From contig JAEYXX010000061.1 in NCBI GenBank assembly GCA_023431055.1, positions 25,469 to 89,468 of the forward strand: a stretch of 64,000 nucleotides of DNA, read 5' to 3'. Source of the stretch: Pseudomonadota bacterium (lineage in GTDB: Bacteria > Pseudomonadota > Gammaproteobacteria > Pseudomonadales > Pseudomonadaceae). Of the stretch, positions 17,975-26,424 are shown one piece after another (position 1 is the stretch's first letter; each line of letters starts with the position of its first letter). A program made the position numbers and the translations under genes. The notes below the pieces were generated by a model. It was not told the DNA's origin and did no database searches. It worked only from the letters and a program-made list of their open reading frames with translations.

Positions 17975-18209
17975 TGGTTTCTCCTGTACCGGGCGTCGAT
18001 CCAAGACGGCCTGCCTGCCATGCCCACCTGTAGCCGACGGTTGTCGGTCTGACTCGGGATGCAGGGCGTATCGGTCAGATCAGGCCACGCTTTTTCAGCA
18101 TAGGGAAAACCAATCGGGCATCGCTATTTTATGAAGTTTCAGAACATTGCATGATAGGTGGCTGACATCACTGGCCATATCTGGCCGAGCAAGGTAACGG
18201 GAGAGCAGC
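17975..18209. other. shared promoter region, operon 1 and esterase
   Basis: This 235-base spacer has divergent genes on both sides. The segment ATTTTATGAAG at 18126-18136 (TAAAAT on the minus strand) is a candidate -10 for the antiporter operon. A small hairpin (CCGAC 18034-18038 / GTCGG 18043-18047) lies in the presumed leader. No operator or riboswitch is recognised. Confidence 0.4.
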
Positions 18210-19355
18210 GTGCAGATTCAGGGTTATTTCGACTTACGCTTCGAAGCGGTGAGAGACGCATTCGCTGCACTCTTCGAGGACACACAGGAGCGGGGTGCGG
18301 CCCTGTGCGTGAAAGTCGGCGGCGAAACCGTGGTCGATCTGTGGGCTGGGGTGATGGATAAGGACGGCCAGCAGGCCTGGCACAGCGACACCATCGCCAA
18401 TCTGTTTTCCTGCACCAAGCCCTTTGCCGCGGTGGCGGCCCTGCAACTGGTGGGCGAGGGCAAGCTCGATCTGGATGCGCCGGTGGCGCGCTACTGGCCG
18501 GAGTTCGCTGCCACCGGCAAGGAACGCATCAGAGTACGCCATCTGCTTTGCCATCAGGCCGGCTTGCCGGCGCTGCGTCAGTTGCTGCCCGCCGAGGCGC
18601 TGTACGACTGGCAGACCATGACCGACGCGCTGGCGGCCGAACAGCCCTGGTGGCCGCTGGGCGAGGGCCATGGTTACGCGCCCATCACCTACGGCTGGCT
18701 GATCGGTGAGCTGATTCGCCGGGTCGATGGCCGTGGCCCGGGCGAGAGCATTGCTGCGCGTATCGCCAGGCCCCTGGGTCTGGATTTTCATGTCGGCCTG
18801 GCCGACAGCGAATTCGACCGCGTTGCCCATATCGCCCGTGGCAAGGGCAATATTGGCGACGCCGCCGCGCAGCGCCTGCTCAAGGTGATGATGAGCGACG
18901 CCAGCGCCATGAGCACCCGCTCGTTCACCAACCCGCCGTCGATCATGACCAGCACCAACAAGCCGGAATGGCGGCGCATGCAGCAACCGGCGGCCAATGG
19001 TCATGGCAACGCGCGCAGCCTGGCGGGCTTCTATGCAGGTCTGCTCGACGGCAGCCTGCTTGATGGCGACCTGCTCGATGAGATGACTCGTGAGCACAGC
19101 GTCGGTGATGACAAGACCCTGCTCACCCGTACCCGTTTCGGCCTTGGCTGCATGCTTGATCAGGCCGATGTGGCCAACGCCACCTACGGCATGGGGGCCA
19201 AAGCCTTCGGTCATCCCGGTGCCGGTGGGTCCAGCGGCTTTGCCGACCCGGAACGGGACTTGGCATTCGGCTTCGTGATCAACAATCTAGGACCGTTCGT
19301 CTTGATGGACCCTCGCGCGCAGAAACTTGCACGTCAGATTGCGGACTGTATCTGA
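18210..19355 (+). CDS. serine hydrolase, EstB/beta-lactamase fold
   Basis: This 381-residue protein starts with GTG at 18210 behind GGGAGAG. It is a class C-type serine hydrolase: the nucleophile motif S-C-T-K sits at residues 67-70 and a G-Y-A-P segment with Tyr156 fits the tyrosine of the second motif. The G-H-P-G-A-G-G motif near 317 is the third. Such proteins act as esterases (EstB) on short esters or acyl lactones rather than on beta-lactams. No signal peptide is seen, so it is cytoplasmic. P. aeruginosa PA1047 is the likely equivalent. It is divergent from the Mrp operon. Confidence 0.8.
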   Translation: MQIQGYFDLRFEAVRDAFAALFEDTQERGAALCVKVGGETVVDLWAGVMDKDGQQAWHSDTIANLFSCTKPFAAVAALQLVGEGKLDLDAPVARYWPEFAATGKERIRVRHLLCHQAGLPALRQLLPAEALYDWQTMTDALAAEQPWWPLGEGHGYAPITYGWLIGELIRRVDGRGPGESIAARIARPLGLDFHVGLADSEFDRVAHIARGKGNIGDAAAQRLLKVMMSDASAMSTRSFTNPPSIMTSTNKPEWRRMQQPAANGHGNARSLAGFYAGLLDGSLLDGDLLDEMTREHSVGDDKTLLTRTRFGLGCMLDQADVANATYGMGAKAFGHPGAGGSSGFADPERDLAFGFVINNLGPFVLMDPRAQKLARQIADCI

Positions 19356-19436
19356 TTGAACGGCTAAACTCGCGCCAATCGTTCCGCAACAACCATAACG
19401 AATCGACCATTAGATCTGTTTGACCTCGGGGGCTTC

Positions 19437-20090
19437 ATGCGTGCCAACAAGATTTTTGCCTTTACCTGCTGCCTGCTGATCGCCGGCTGCGCTGGCTCGG
19501 AGAAGAAGGAAGTCGCCAAGCCGGCAGCGATGCCTGCGCCTCAGGTGACTCGCGCCTGGCTCGACGAGTACGAGCCGAAGCTGCGCGAAGCGGTCAAGGG
19601 CAGCCAGTTCGAGTTTGAGCGTCGGGAAAATCTGTTGGTGGTAACCGCACCGGTGCAGGGCTCCTTCAACCCGGACCGTCCGCACATGCTCCTGCCCGCC
19701 AGCCTGGGCCCGATCACCCGCGTAGCCAAGCTGCTGGAGAGCGACGAAGACATCGCCGTGGTGGTCCTCGGCCACGCCGACAGCAGCGGTGACGATGCGA
19801 AGAACCGCGACCTCAGCCAGCAGCGCGCGCGTGCCGTGACCTCCATCTTCCGTCTCAGTGGCCTCAAGCAGAACCGTCTGCAGGTCATGGGCCTGGGCTC
19901 CGACATGCCGCGCGCGGCCAACGACAGCGCTGCCGGCCGTGCCCTCAACCGCCGTGTGGAAATCCTTCTGACCTCGCGTGACACCATGCAGGGTCTGATC
20001 GCCAAGTACAGCCAGCCGGCCCAGTCGGAGTTCAAGGATGCGCCCAAGGTAGCTGCTGCAGATCAAGGAAAAATCAGCAAGTCGGAGTAA
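19437..20090 (+). CDS. OmpA-family lipoprotein, second copy
   Basis: This 217-residue protein has a lipoprotein signal (I-A-G-C), a charged linker, an N-terminal domain (about 40-90) and an OmpA C-terminal domain with G-H-A-D-S-S-G and Q-Q-R-A-R-A-V peptidoglycan-binding residues. The last 30 residues form a disordered tail rich in Ala and Lys. It resembles PA1048. It precedes pdxH by 34 bases but with no obvious functional link. Confidence 0.85.
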   Translation: MRANKIFAFTCCLLIAGCAGSEKKEVAKPAAMPAPQVTRAWLDEYEPKLREAVKGSQFEFERRENLLVVTAPVQGSFNPDRPHMLLPASLGPITRVAKLLESDEDIAVVVLGHADSSGDDAKNRDLSQQRARAVTSIFRLSGLKQNRLQVMGLGSDMPRAANDSAAGRALNRRVEILLTSRDTMQGLIAKYSQPAQSEFKDAPKVAAADQGKISKSE

Positions 20091-20124
20091 GCTTGGCGGC
20101 ATTTCCCCTCTGTGAGGAACTGCC

Positions 20125-20772
20125 ATGACCCAGACTTTGGCCGATATGCGCCGCGACTACACCCGCGACGGTCTGAGCGAAGCCCAGGCCCCGCTGGAAC
20201 CCTTTGCCCTGTTTCGTCAGTGGTTCGATGACGCGGTCAAGACCGAGCAACTGCCGGTCGAGCCCAACGCCATGACCCTGGCCACCGTCGACGAACAGGG
20301 CCGCCCCCACTGCCGCGTGCTGCTGCTCAAGGGCCTGGACGAACGTGGCTTCACCTTCTTCAGCAACTATGACAGTGCCAAGGGTCGTCAGCTGGCGGCC
20401 CGTCCCTTCGCCGCCATGACCTTCTTCTGGCCGAGTCTGGAGCGCCAGGTGCGTATCGAAGGTCGTGTCGAGCGTGTCACCCCGGCCGAATCCGACGGTT
20501 ACTTCCAAGTGCGCCCGCTGGGTAGTCGCATCGGCGCCTGGGCCTCGCCGCAGAGCCGGGTGATCCGTGACCGTGCCGAGCTGGAGAGCTTGCTGGCGGA
20601 AACCGAAAAACGCTTCCTCAACCAGGCGCCTCACTGCCCGCCGCACTGGGGCGGCTACCGCCTGCTGCCTGAACGCATCGAGTTCTGGCAGGGCAGGCCA
20701 AGTCGCCTGCATGATCGCCTCAACTATCGTCTGCAGGGCGAAGCCTGGATTCGTGAGCGCTTGGCGCCTTGA
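20125..20772 (+). CDS. pdxH: pyridoxamine 5'-phosphate oxidase PdxH
   Basis: This 215-residue FMN enzyme oxidises pyridoxine 5'-phosphate or pyridoxamine 5'-phosphate to pyridoxal 5'-phosphate. The substrate and FMN segments are all present: M-T-L-A-T-V (50-55), R-V-L-L-L-K (64-69), [10 protein letters not shown] (77-86), E-R-Q-V-R-I-E-G (109-116) and W-G-G-Y-R-L at the end. Length matches E. coli (218). It shares no operon with pdxJ (59.7 kb), which is the other vitamin B6 gene in the window. Confidence 0.95.
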   Translation: MTQTLADMRRDYTRDGLSEAQAPLEPFALFRQWFDDAVKTEQLPVEPNAMTLATVDEQGRPHCRVLLLKGLDERGFTFFSNYDSAKGRQLAARPFAAMTFFWPSLERQVRIEGRVERVTPAESDGYFQVRPLGSRIGAWASPQSRVIRDRAELESLLAETEKRFLNQAPHCPPHWGGYRLLPERIEFWQGRPSRLHDRLNYRLQGEAWIRERLAP

Positions 20773-20943
20773 TAGGTGGCAGGTCGGTGAAATCAGGCTG
20801 CTGGAGAATCTTGTGCATGGCAACTCGCCAAGCGCTTGCCCGACCACTACCACCGGGCACGTCAGCAGCCAATAAGGCTGTAAGAAGCGAGCACATACGA
20901 TACCCTTGCGCCACGAACCAACCAGGACGCTGCGAACCGAACG

Positions 20944-21471
20944 ATGGGTTTTGAACAACTAGCCGAGCTACGTGACCGCCTGCGAGCCGAGAAAAAGCAG
21001 GTAGAGCAGGTACAGCAGGCAAAGAGCGAAGGCACCAAGCCGCAAAAGCGCAAGCAACCGCAAAAGGCCAAGACCCGAGAGCAGGATCCGGCTGTCGAGG
21101 CGATCTGGCGGCTGCAGAAGCATTTCCCTCTGGCTTTCCCGGTCAACCCCGCGCCCAAGGTGCCGCTGAAAGAAGGCATTCTCAAGGATGCCGAGCAGCA
21201 TCTATCGCTGCTCGGCATCAGCCTTGAGCAGCTCAAGCTGGGTATTGCCGCCTGGTGTCGCGGCGGGCGCTACTGGTCTGCGATGACCGAGAACGCGCCG
21301 CGTCTGGACCTGCAAGGCCAACCCGTTGGTGTGGTGACGGCCGGGCAGGCGTTGCACGCCCGGCAGCAGGCCAGGCGGCATCGCATGGAAGCGCGGCGTA
21401 ACCAAGCCAAGGCGAAAGTGCCGGCGAATGACACCGCCGTAGGCAGCGTCGAGCAACCAAGCGCCGAGTGA
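20944..21471 (+). CDS. ProQ/FinO-domain RNA-binding protein
   Basis: This 175-residue protein has a basic, Gln/Lys-rich N-terminal tail (about 1-50), a central ProQ/FinO domain (about 52-135, with F-P-V-N, P-L-K-E-G-I and R-Y-W-S-A-M) and a basic C-terminal tail. ProQ-type proteins bind structured RNA and act as chaperones for sRNAs and mRNA 3' ends. The start at 20944 has no ribosome binding site. It is separated from pdxH by a 171-base spacer in which I see no feature. Confidence 0.75.
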   Translation: MGFEQLAELRDRLRAEKKQVEQVQQAKSEGTKPQKRKQPQKAKTREQDPAVEAIWRLQKHFPLAFPVNPAPKVPLKEGILKDAEQHLSLLGISLEQLKLGIAAWCRGGRYWSAMTENAPRLDLQGQPVGVVTAGQALHARQQARRHRMEARRNQAKAKVPANDTAVGSVEQPSAE

Positions 21472-21566
21472 AACGTCTGCAGTAGCCCGAGGATTGCTCG
21501 GGCTCTCCAGCGCATTGGCCTGTCCAACGGCCTACAATGGCGACCTCATTAGCGAGGCCGTTCCCG

Positions 21567-22697
21567 ATGCTCGAACTCGACTCCACCCTGGCGCAGCATA
21601 TTGTCGACCGCGCCATGGCTATCCTGCCGTACAACATCAATGTGATGGATGCGCAGGGCATGATCATCGGCAGTGGCGACCCCAGTCGGCTGCATACCCG
21701 CCATGAGGGCGCGCAGCTGGTGCTGGCCAATCGACGCGTGGTGGAGATCGATGCGCAGGCAGCAGCCTGCCTGCGTGGCGTCAAACCCGGTGTCAACCTG
21801 CCGTTGCTGCATGCCGAACGCCTGATTGGCGTGCTCGGTATCACCGGTGACCCCGAGATCGTGCGGCCCTATGCCGAGCTGGTGCGTATGGCTGCGGAGA
21901 TGCTGGTCGAGCATCGCGTGTTGCAGGCCGAGCGGCACTGGCAGCGGCATCAGCAGGAGGCCTGGTTGCGACAGCTGCTCGACCCCATGCTGCGCCTGTC
22001 CAGTCTCGAGGTCGATGCCGAACGCCTAGGCCTGCAACTGACCTGGCCGCGACAGATGTGCCTGCTGCAACTCGATGGAGAGGGCGATCCGCTGCCGCGT
22101 CAGGCTCGTCTGCTCGCCGCACTGGGGGGCAAGAGTGAACATCTGGTAGCGCCGCTCGGGCGTCATGAGCTGCTCTGGTGTCGGCCTTACAGCACCACGC
22201 GCGATGATCGCGCCTGGCTGCAACAGGCTGACGAACGCGAGTGGGGTGTGAGCTCGCTGGCGCTCAGCGATCCGCTGCATGATCTGACCGAGCTGCGCCA
22301 GGCCAGCCTGGTCCTGCGCGATCTTCAGGCCTATGGTCAGGCGCGTTTTCCTAGTCGCCGCCTGCTGCGTCTGGACGAATTGCGTCTGCCGACGCTGCTC
22401 TATGCCCAACGCCACAGCTGGCTGCTACAGGGCTGGCTGGCGCCCCTGCGCCAGGTCCTGGCGCAGGACCCGCAGGGTACGCTGCGCGCGACGCTGGAGG
22501 CCTGGTGCGCACATGACGGTCAGGTGCAGACCTGTGCCCAGGAACTGGGCATTCATCGCAATACCTTGCGCTATCGCCTGGAACGTATCGCCGAGCTCAG
22601 CGGCCTGGATCTCAACCGGCTGGATCAGCGCCTGCAGCTATCCTTGGGGCTGGGATTGCTGGAACCCGCCGCGAAGGATCAGTTGAACGCTCGGTAA
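21567..22697 (+). CDS. cdaR: CdaR-type sugar-diacid/glycerate regulator
   Basis: This 376-residue regulator has the N-terminal sugar-diacid recognition domain (about 1-130, with V-D-R-A-M and G-S-G-D-P-S-R-L-H), a middle GGDEF-like fold and a C-terminal PucR-family helix-turn-helix (H-R-N-T-L-R-Y-R-L-E-R-I). In E. coli CdaR activates galactarate, glucarate and glycerate genes. The next two genes are a GntP permease and a glycerate kinase, both matching that role. The start at 21567 is preceded by GAGG. It is encoded just before the permease it probably controls. Confidence 0.85.
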   Translation: MLELDSTLAQHIVDRAMAILPYNINVMDAQGMIIGSGDPSRLHTRHEGAQLVLANRRVVEIDAQAAACLRGVKPGVNLPLLHAERLIGVLGITGDPEIVRPYAELVRMAAEMLVEHRVLQAERHWQRHQQEAWLRQLLDPMLRLSSLEVDAERLGLQLTWPRQMCLLQLDGEGDPLPRQARLLAALGGKSEHLVAPLGRHELLWCRPYSTTRDDRAWLQQADEREWGVSSLALSDPLHDLTELRQASLVLRDLQAYGQARFPSRRLLRLDELRLPTLLYAQRHSWLLQGWLAPLRQVLAQDPQGTLRATLEAWCAHDGQVQTCAQELGIHRNTLRYRLERIAELSGLDLNRLDQRLQLSLGLGLLEPAAKDQLNAR

Positions 22698-22860
22698 TCC
22701 GCTCCCGCTGGTAAAGGCGGGCAGATGGCTTTGTGCGATTGCACAGCCTCCTGCGCGTGGCTGCGGCTGTTTTAGTGCCAGCGCACAGGGCAAGGCTGGG
22801 GGTGGCTGAGCCACAATGTGGCGCCTCTCGGCATTCCCATCCGGGCCATGCGCCCGCCAT

Positions 22861-22868
22861 AACAACAA
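22861..22868 (+). promoter_or_regulatory. Hfq/Crc-type A-rich motif at gntP
   Basis: AACAACAA lies one base before GAGGAG (22870-22875), the Shine-Dalgarno of gntP. This matches the AANAANAA motif bound by Hfq with Crc to block translation of catabolite-controlled transport mRNAs in Pseudomonas. The site is visible; regulation is inferred. Confidence 0.6.
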
Positions 22869-22882
22869 TGAGGAGACTGGTC

Positions 22883-24250
22883 ATGGGCCTGGTCCTGATT
22901 CTGGTGGCACTGATCGCGTTCATCGTGCTGTCCACTACCCGTTTGAAACTGCACCCCTTTCTGGCGCTGCTGGCTGCCGCGCTGATCGCCGGCTTTGCCT
23001 ATCAGCTGCCCAGTGGCGAAATCATCAAGACCATGACTGCCGGTTTCGGCGGCATTCTCGGTTACATCGGTATCGTCATCGTGCTCGGCACCATCATCGG
23101 CGTCATCCTCGAGCGTAGCGGCGCCGCGATCACCATGGCCGAGACAGTGATTCGTCTGTTGGGCCAACGCTTCCCCACGCTGACCATGTCGATCATCGGT
23201 TATCTGGTGTCGATTCCGGTGTTCTGTGACTCCGGCTACGTCATTCTCAACTCGCTGAAGAATGCCCTGGCCGCACGCATGAAGGTGTCCGTGGTGGCCA
23301 TGAGCGTCGCTCTGGCGACCGGCCTGTACGCCACTCACACCTTCGTGCCGCCGACCCCCGGCCCGATCGCCGCGGCTGGTAACCTGGGGCTGGAAACGTC
23401 CCTGGGCCTGGTGATCCTGGTTGGCCTGCTGGTGGCAGCGGTCACTGCCGTGGCCGGTATGTTCTGGGCCAACCGCTTCCTCAAGCAGAACGATCAGGAG
23501 CTGCTGGAAGAAGCGCCGAGTGAGTTGCTCGCCGATGACGTCGACTTCGACGCGCTGCGTGCTCGCTACGGCAAGCTGCCCAGCGCGTGGCAGGCGTTCT
23601 CGCCGATCTTCGTGCCGATCGTACTGATCTGCCTGGGCTCGGTCGCGGCTTTCCCGAGCAAGCCCTTCGGCACCGGCGCCTTCTTCGAAGTGCTGAGCTT
23701 CCTCGGTCAGCCAGTCGCTGCGTTGCTGGTCGGTCTGGTGCTGGCCTGCTCGCTGCTCAAGGGCGAAGGCAAGCGTCAGCAGTTCCATGATTATGTCGCT
23801 CATGGCCTGAAAGAGGCTGCGCCGATCCTGCTGATCACCGGTGCCGGTGGCGCCTTCGGTGCCATCCTCAAGGCTACCGCCTTGACTGGTTACCTCGGTG
23901 ACACCCTGTCGGCGCTGGGCATCGGTCTGTTCATGCCGTTCCTGGTGGCTGCTGCGCTGAAGAGTGCGCAGGGTTCTTCCACCGTGGCGCTGGTCACCAC
24001 CTCGGCGATGGTGGCGCCGCTGCTGGGCAACCTGGGCCTCGACAGCGAGATGGGCCGGGTGCTGACCGTGATGGCCATCGGCGCCGGCGCCATGACCGTA
24101 TCCCACGCCAACGACAGCTTCTTCTGGGTCGTGACCCAGTTCAGCCGCATGAAAGTGGCGACCGCTTATCGTGCCCAGACCATGGCCACCCTGATTCAGG
24201 GCGTGGCCGGCATGGCCGCTGTCTGGCTGCTCAGCCTGGTTCTGCTGTAA
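22883..24250 (+). CDS. gntP: GntP-family gluconate/glycerate:H+ symporter
   Basis: This 455-residue protein has about 12 membrane helices and the GntP signatures P-V-F-C-D-S-G-Y and H-T-F-V-P-P-T-P-G-P. The start at 22883 uses GAGGAG seven bases upstream; an alternative ATG at 22868 has no ribosome binding site. Flanking cdaR and a glycerate kinase suggests D-glycerate or a related sugar acid as substrate rather than gluconate itself. The A-rich motif before the ribosome binding site points to carbon catabolite control. Confidence 0.85.
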   Translation: MGLVLILVALIAFIVLSTTRLKLHPFLALLAAALIAGFAYQLPSGEIIKTMTAGFGGILGYIGIVIVLGTIIGVILERSGAAITMAETVIRLLGQRFPTLTMSIIGYLVSIPVFCDSGYVILNSLKNALAARMKVSVVAMSVALATGLYATHTFVPPTPGPIAAAGNLGLETSLGLVILVGLLVAAVTAVAGMFWANRFLKQNDQELLEEAPSELLADDVDFDALRARYGKLPSAWQAFSPIFVPIVLICLGSVAAFPSKPFGTGAFFEVLSFLGQPVAALLVGLVLACSLLKGEGKRQQFHDYVAHGLKEAAPILLITGAGGAFGAILKATALTGYLGDTLSALGIGLFMPFLVAAALKSAQGSSTVALVTTSAMVAPLLGNLGLDSEMGRVLTVMAIGAGAMTVSHANDSFFWVVTQFSRMKVATAYRAQTMATLIQGVAGMAAVWLLSLVLL

Positions 24251-24265
24251 TTCGCTTTGGGACAC

Positions 24266-24363
24266 TCTGCAAAAAGCCGTCATTCCCGCGCAGGCGGGAA
24301 TCCAGAATCTGAGCGTCCTGGGCTCCCGCCTTCGCGGGAGCGACGATAAATGGCTTTTTCAGA
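24266..24363. repeat. palindromic MITE-like element with dRS3-like units
   Basis: The ends TCTGCAAAAAGCC (24266-24278) and GGCTTTTTCAGA (24352-24363) are inverted repeats with one indel. Inside, two units face each other: CGTCATTCCCGCGCAGGCGG (from 24279) and its inverted partner CTCCCGCCTTCGCGGGAG (from 24323). This is the ATTCCCGCGNAGGCGGGAAT palindrome class known as dRS3 and common in several bacteria. The A and T tracts would also let it act as a bidirectional terminator between gntP and the glycerate kinase. Confidence 0.75.
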
Positions 24364-24419
24364 ACAGGCTTTACCGGCAGGCGACCAGAGGTCGCCTGCC
24401 TCCTTTCGAGGTACCTACC

Positions 24420-25553
24420 ATGAAAATCGTCATTGCTCCTGATTCCTTCAAGGAGAGTCTTAGCGCACCCGACGTGGCTGCTGCCATCGCACGCGGCTGG
24501 CAGCAGGTGTTCCCTGACGCCGAATGTCTGCTGCGGCCGATGGCCGACGGTGGTGAGGGTACGGTCGATGCGCTGTTGGCAGCCGTTGGCGGCGAGCGCC
24601 GTGAACACGAAGTGCGCGGCCCCATGGGCGCACCGGTCAAGGCGCATTGGGGCTGGCTGGGGCAGGGCACTGCGGTCATCGAGATGGCTGCGGCCAGCGG
24701 CCTGCATTGGGTGCCGCGCGAGCAGCGCGACGCTCGCCTGGCTTGCAGCTTCGGCACGGGTGAGTTGATCCGCGAGGCGCTGGACGCCGGCGCCACCCGA
24801 ATCATTCTGGGCCTGGGCGGCAGCGCCACCAACGATGCCGGTCTCGGACTGCTGCAAGCGCTGGGCGTGCGTTTTCTCGATGCCCAGGGAAACCAGCTGT
24901 CGCCAGGCGGTGCAGCGTTGGCGAGCCTCGATCAGCTCGACCTGAGCAGCCTCGATGCACGCCTGCTCAAGGTGCAGATCGAAGTCGCCGCCGATGTCGA
25001 CAATCCCCTGTGCGGGCCGCGCGGCGCTTCTGCCGTATTCGGTCCACAGAAGGGCGCGACGCCTGAACATGTCGCCGAGCTCGACACCGCGCTTGGCCGC
25101 TTCGCCCGCATTGCCGCCGCCACGCTAGGTGAGGATCACGCCGAGTTTCCAGGTGTCGGTGCCGCTGGCGGGCTCGGTTTCGCTGCGCGGGCTTTTCTCA
25201 AGGCGAGTTTCCGGCCCGGTATCGAGCTGGTAGCTGAACTGTCCGGCCTCGCCGCGGCGGTGGAGAATGCAGACCTGGTGATTACCGGGGAAGGGCGCAT
25301 GGATGCCCAGACCCTGCATGGCAAGACCCCTGTGGGTGTGGCACGTGTGGCGCGCGCGGCCGGGGTGCCGGTTATCGCCTTGTCCGGTAGCCTGGGCGAA
25401 AACTATCAGGCGTTGTACGAGGCGGGTATCGAGGCAGCGTTCAGCCTGGCGCCGGGACCGCTGTCGCTGGAGCAGGCGATGGCTGGCGCGGCAGGCGAAT
25501 TGCAGGCACGCGCCACGGATATCGCGCGGCTCTGGCGCCTCGCCCGATCCTGA
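24420..25553 (+). CDS. glxK: glycerate 2-kinase
   Basis: This 377-residue protein phosphorylates D-glycerate, feeding glycolysis. The opening M-K-I-V-I-A-P-D-S-F-K-E-S-L and the phosphate motifs L-G-L-G-G-S-A-T-N-D-A-G (about 124-137) and M-A-D-G-G-E-G-T (41-48) are diagnostic. Also present are A-A-D-V-D-N-P-L-C-G and T-G-E-G-R-M-D. Together with cdaR and gntP it forms a sugar-acid module. It could be cotranscribed with gntP through the intervening repeat. Whether the product is 2- or 3-phosphoglycerate depends on the subfamily, which I cannot settle. Confidence 0.92.
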   Translation: MKIVIAPDSFKESLSAPDVAAAIARGWQQVFPDAECLLRPMADGGEGTVDALLAAVGGERREHEVRGPMGAPVKAHWGWLGQGTAVIEMAAASGLHWVPREQRDARLACSFGTGELIREALDAGATRIILGLGGSATNDAGLGLLQALGVRFLDAQGNQLSPGGAALASLDQLDLSSLDARLLKVQIEVAADVDNPLCGPRGASAVFGPQKGATPEHVAELDTALGRFARIAAATLGEDHAEFPGVGAAGGLGFAARAFLKASFRPGIELVAELSGLAAAVENADLVITGEGRMDAQTLHGKTPVGVARVARAAGVPVIALSGSLGENYQALYEAGIEAAFSLAPGPLSLEQAMAGAAGELQARATDIARLWRLARS

Positions 25554-25582
25554 CAGGACGAACCTAGCTGAACTCGGTCTGT

Positions 25583-25608
25583 CTGAGTTAACAATTGTTA
25601 AGACTCAG
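25583..25608. promoter_or_regulatory. dyad in slyB promoter region
   Basis: A perfect 14-base palindrome TTAACAATTGTTAA (25588-25601) sits inside CTGAG and CTCAG arms (25583-25587 and 25604-25608). It is also a direct repeat GTTAA with ten-base period. slyB in enterobacteria is controlled by PhoP, whose box is a direct repeat, but the spacing here is one base short. A dimeric repressor or PhoP-like regulator is possible. The dyad has no T run, so it is unlikely to terminate the kinase gene. Confidence 0.45.
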
Positions 25609-25667
25609 CCGTGACAGTTACGCGCGCCCGGCGTCTAATGGATCAGGATACCTCTGGAGGAATTGCT

Positions 25668-26129
25668 ATGCGTAAACCCACTCTGCTCATCACCTCGCTG
25701 GCCGCGCTGCTGGCCCTTGGCGGCTGCCAGTCCAGCCTGACCGGCGACACCTACAGCCGCGACGAGGCCCGAGCGGTGCAAACGGTACGCATGGGCACCA
25801 TCGAGTCGCTGCGCCCGGTGAAGATCGAAGGTACCAAGACGCCGATCGGCGCTGGTGCCGGCGCCGTGGTCGGTGGTATCGGTGGCAGCGGCCTGGGTGG
25901 CGGGCGTGGCAGCGCGGTGATGGCCGTTGTTGGTGCCGTTGCCGGTGGCCTGCTTGGTGCCGCGGCCGAAGAAGGCCTGACGCGCACTCAGGGTGTTGAA
26001 ATCACCGTGCGCGAGGACGATGGCACCATGCGCGCCTACGTGCAGGAAGTCGAACCGAACCAGGTGTTCCGTGTCGGCGAGCGCGTGCGCATCATGACCG
26101 TCAACGGCACCAGTCGCGTCACGCACTGA
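25668..26129 (+). CDS. slyB: SlyB-like outer-membrane lipoprotein
   Basis: This 153-residue protein starts at 25668 with TGGAGG upstream. The lipobox L-G-G-C is near residue 18. A glycine-zipper region (about 65-105: A-G-A-G-A-V-V-G-G-I-G-G and A-V-A-G-G-L-L-G-A-A) precedes a small C-terminal beta domain. This is the SlyB/Pcp 17 kDa antigen family, which supports outer-membrane integrity during envelope stress. P. aeruginosa PA1053 is the equivalent and sits next to the sha operon as here. Confidence 0.85.
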   Translation: MRKPTLLITSLAALLALGGCQSSLTGDTYSRDEARAVQTVRMGTIESLRPVKIEGTKTPIGAGAGAVVGGIGGSGLGGGRGSAVMAVVGAVAGGLLGAAAEEGLTRTQGVEITVREDDGTMRAYVQEVEPNQVFRVGERVRIMTVNGTSRVTH

Positions 26130-26143
26130 TCGCTGTAGATATG

Positions 26144-26176
26144 AGCCGGAGCAGTCAAGGCTGCTCCGGCTTTTTT
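26144..26176 (+). terminator. terminator after slyB
   Basis: The 11-base arms AGCCGGAGCAG (26144-26154) and CTGCTCCGGCT (26161-26171) enclose TCAAGG and run into T residues to 26176. It isolates slyB from the sha operon. Confidence 0.9.
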
Positions 26177-26260
26177 GTGTCCGGCTATAGTGGTGGGGCG
26201 GTCGTCGCAGCGCTGAATCGACATGCGTGTAACCAAGTGTGTTCAACGATAATTCAATGC

Positions 26261-26289
26261 ATGACGTTGCGTTGATAGTTATGGATAAT
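26261..26289 (+). promoter_or_regulatory. candidate sigma-70 promoter of the sha operon
   Basis: ATGACG (26261-26266) and GATAAT (26284-26289) are separated by 17 bases and match the -35 and -10 hexamers at four and five of six positions. Transcription would start near 26296, giving a leader of about 129 bases. Prediction from sequence only. Confidence 0.4.
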
Positions 26290-26295
26290 CGGCCG

Positions 26296-26424
26296 TTATG
26301 CTTGTGCCGACAACGACTTAGCTGATCCGTTGTGGTGCATGAACTATCACCGTCAGGGAGTTGCGACTCCAGTTCTCGTAGCTGGATCACACGACCTGAC
26401 GTGCCTGCATAAGGGGTTTTTCCG
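26296..26424 (+). ncRNA. structured leader of the sha operon
   Basis: This untranslated leader can form a stem ACAACG/CGTTGT (26310-26315, 26328-26333). Farther on lies a closing stem CGTCAGG (26351-26357) with CCTGACG (26395-26401) that encloses two hairpins: GAGT-ACTC (26358-26361, 26366-26369) and CAG-CTG (26370-26372, 26382-26384). That makes a compact three-way junction ending 23 bases before the shaA start and 10 bases before its AAGGGG ribosome binding site. No known riboswitch class is recognised. Confidence 0.4.

Noticed and set aside
22772..24283. 503-codon frame opposite gntP
   Set aside because: Antisense to a clear transporter; composition is unnatural.
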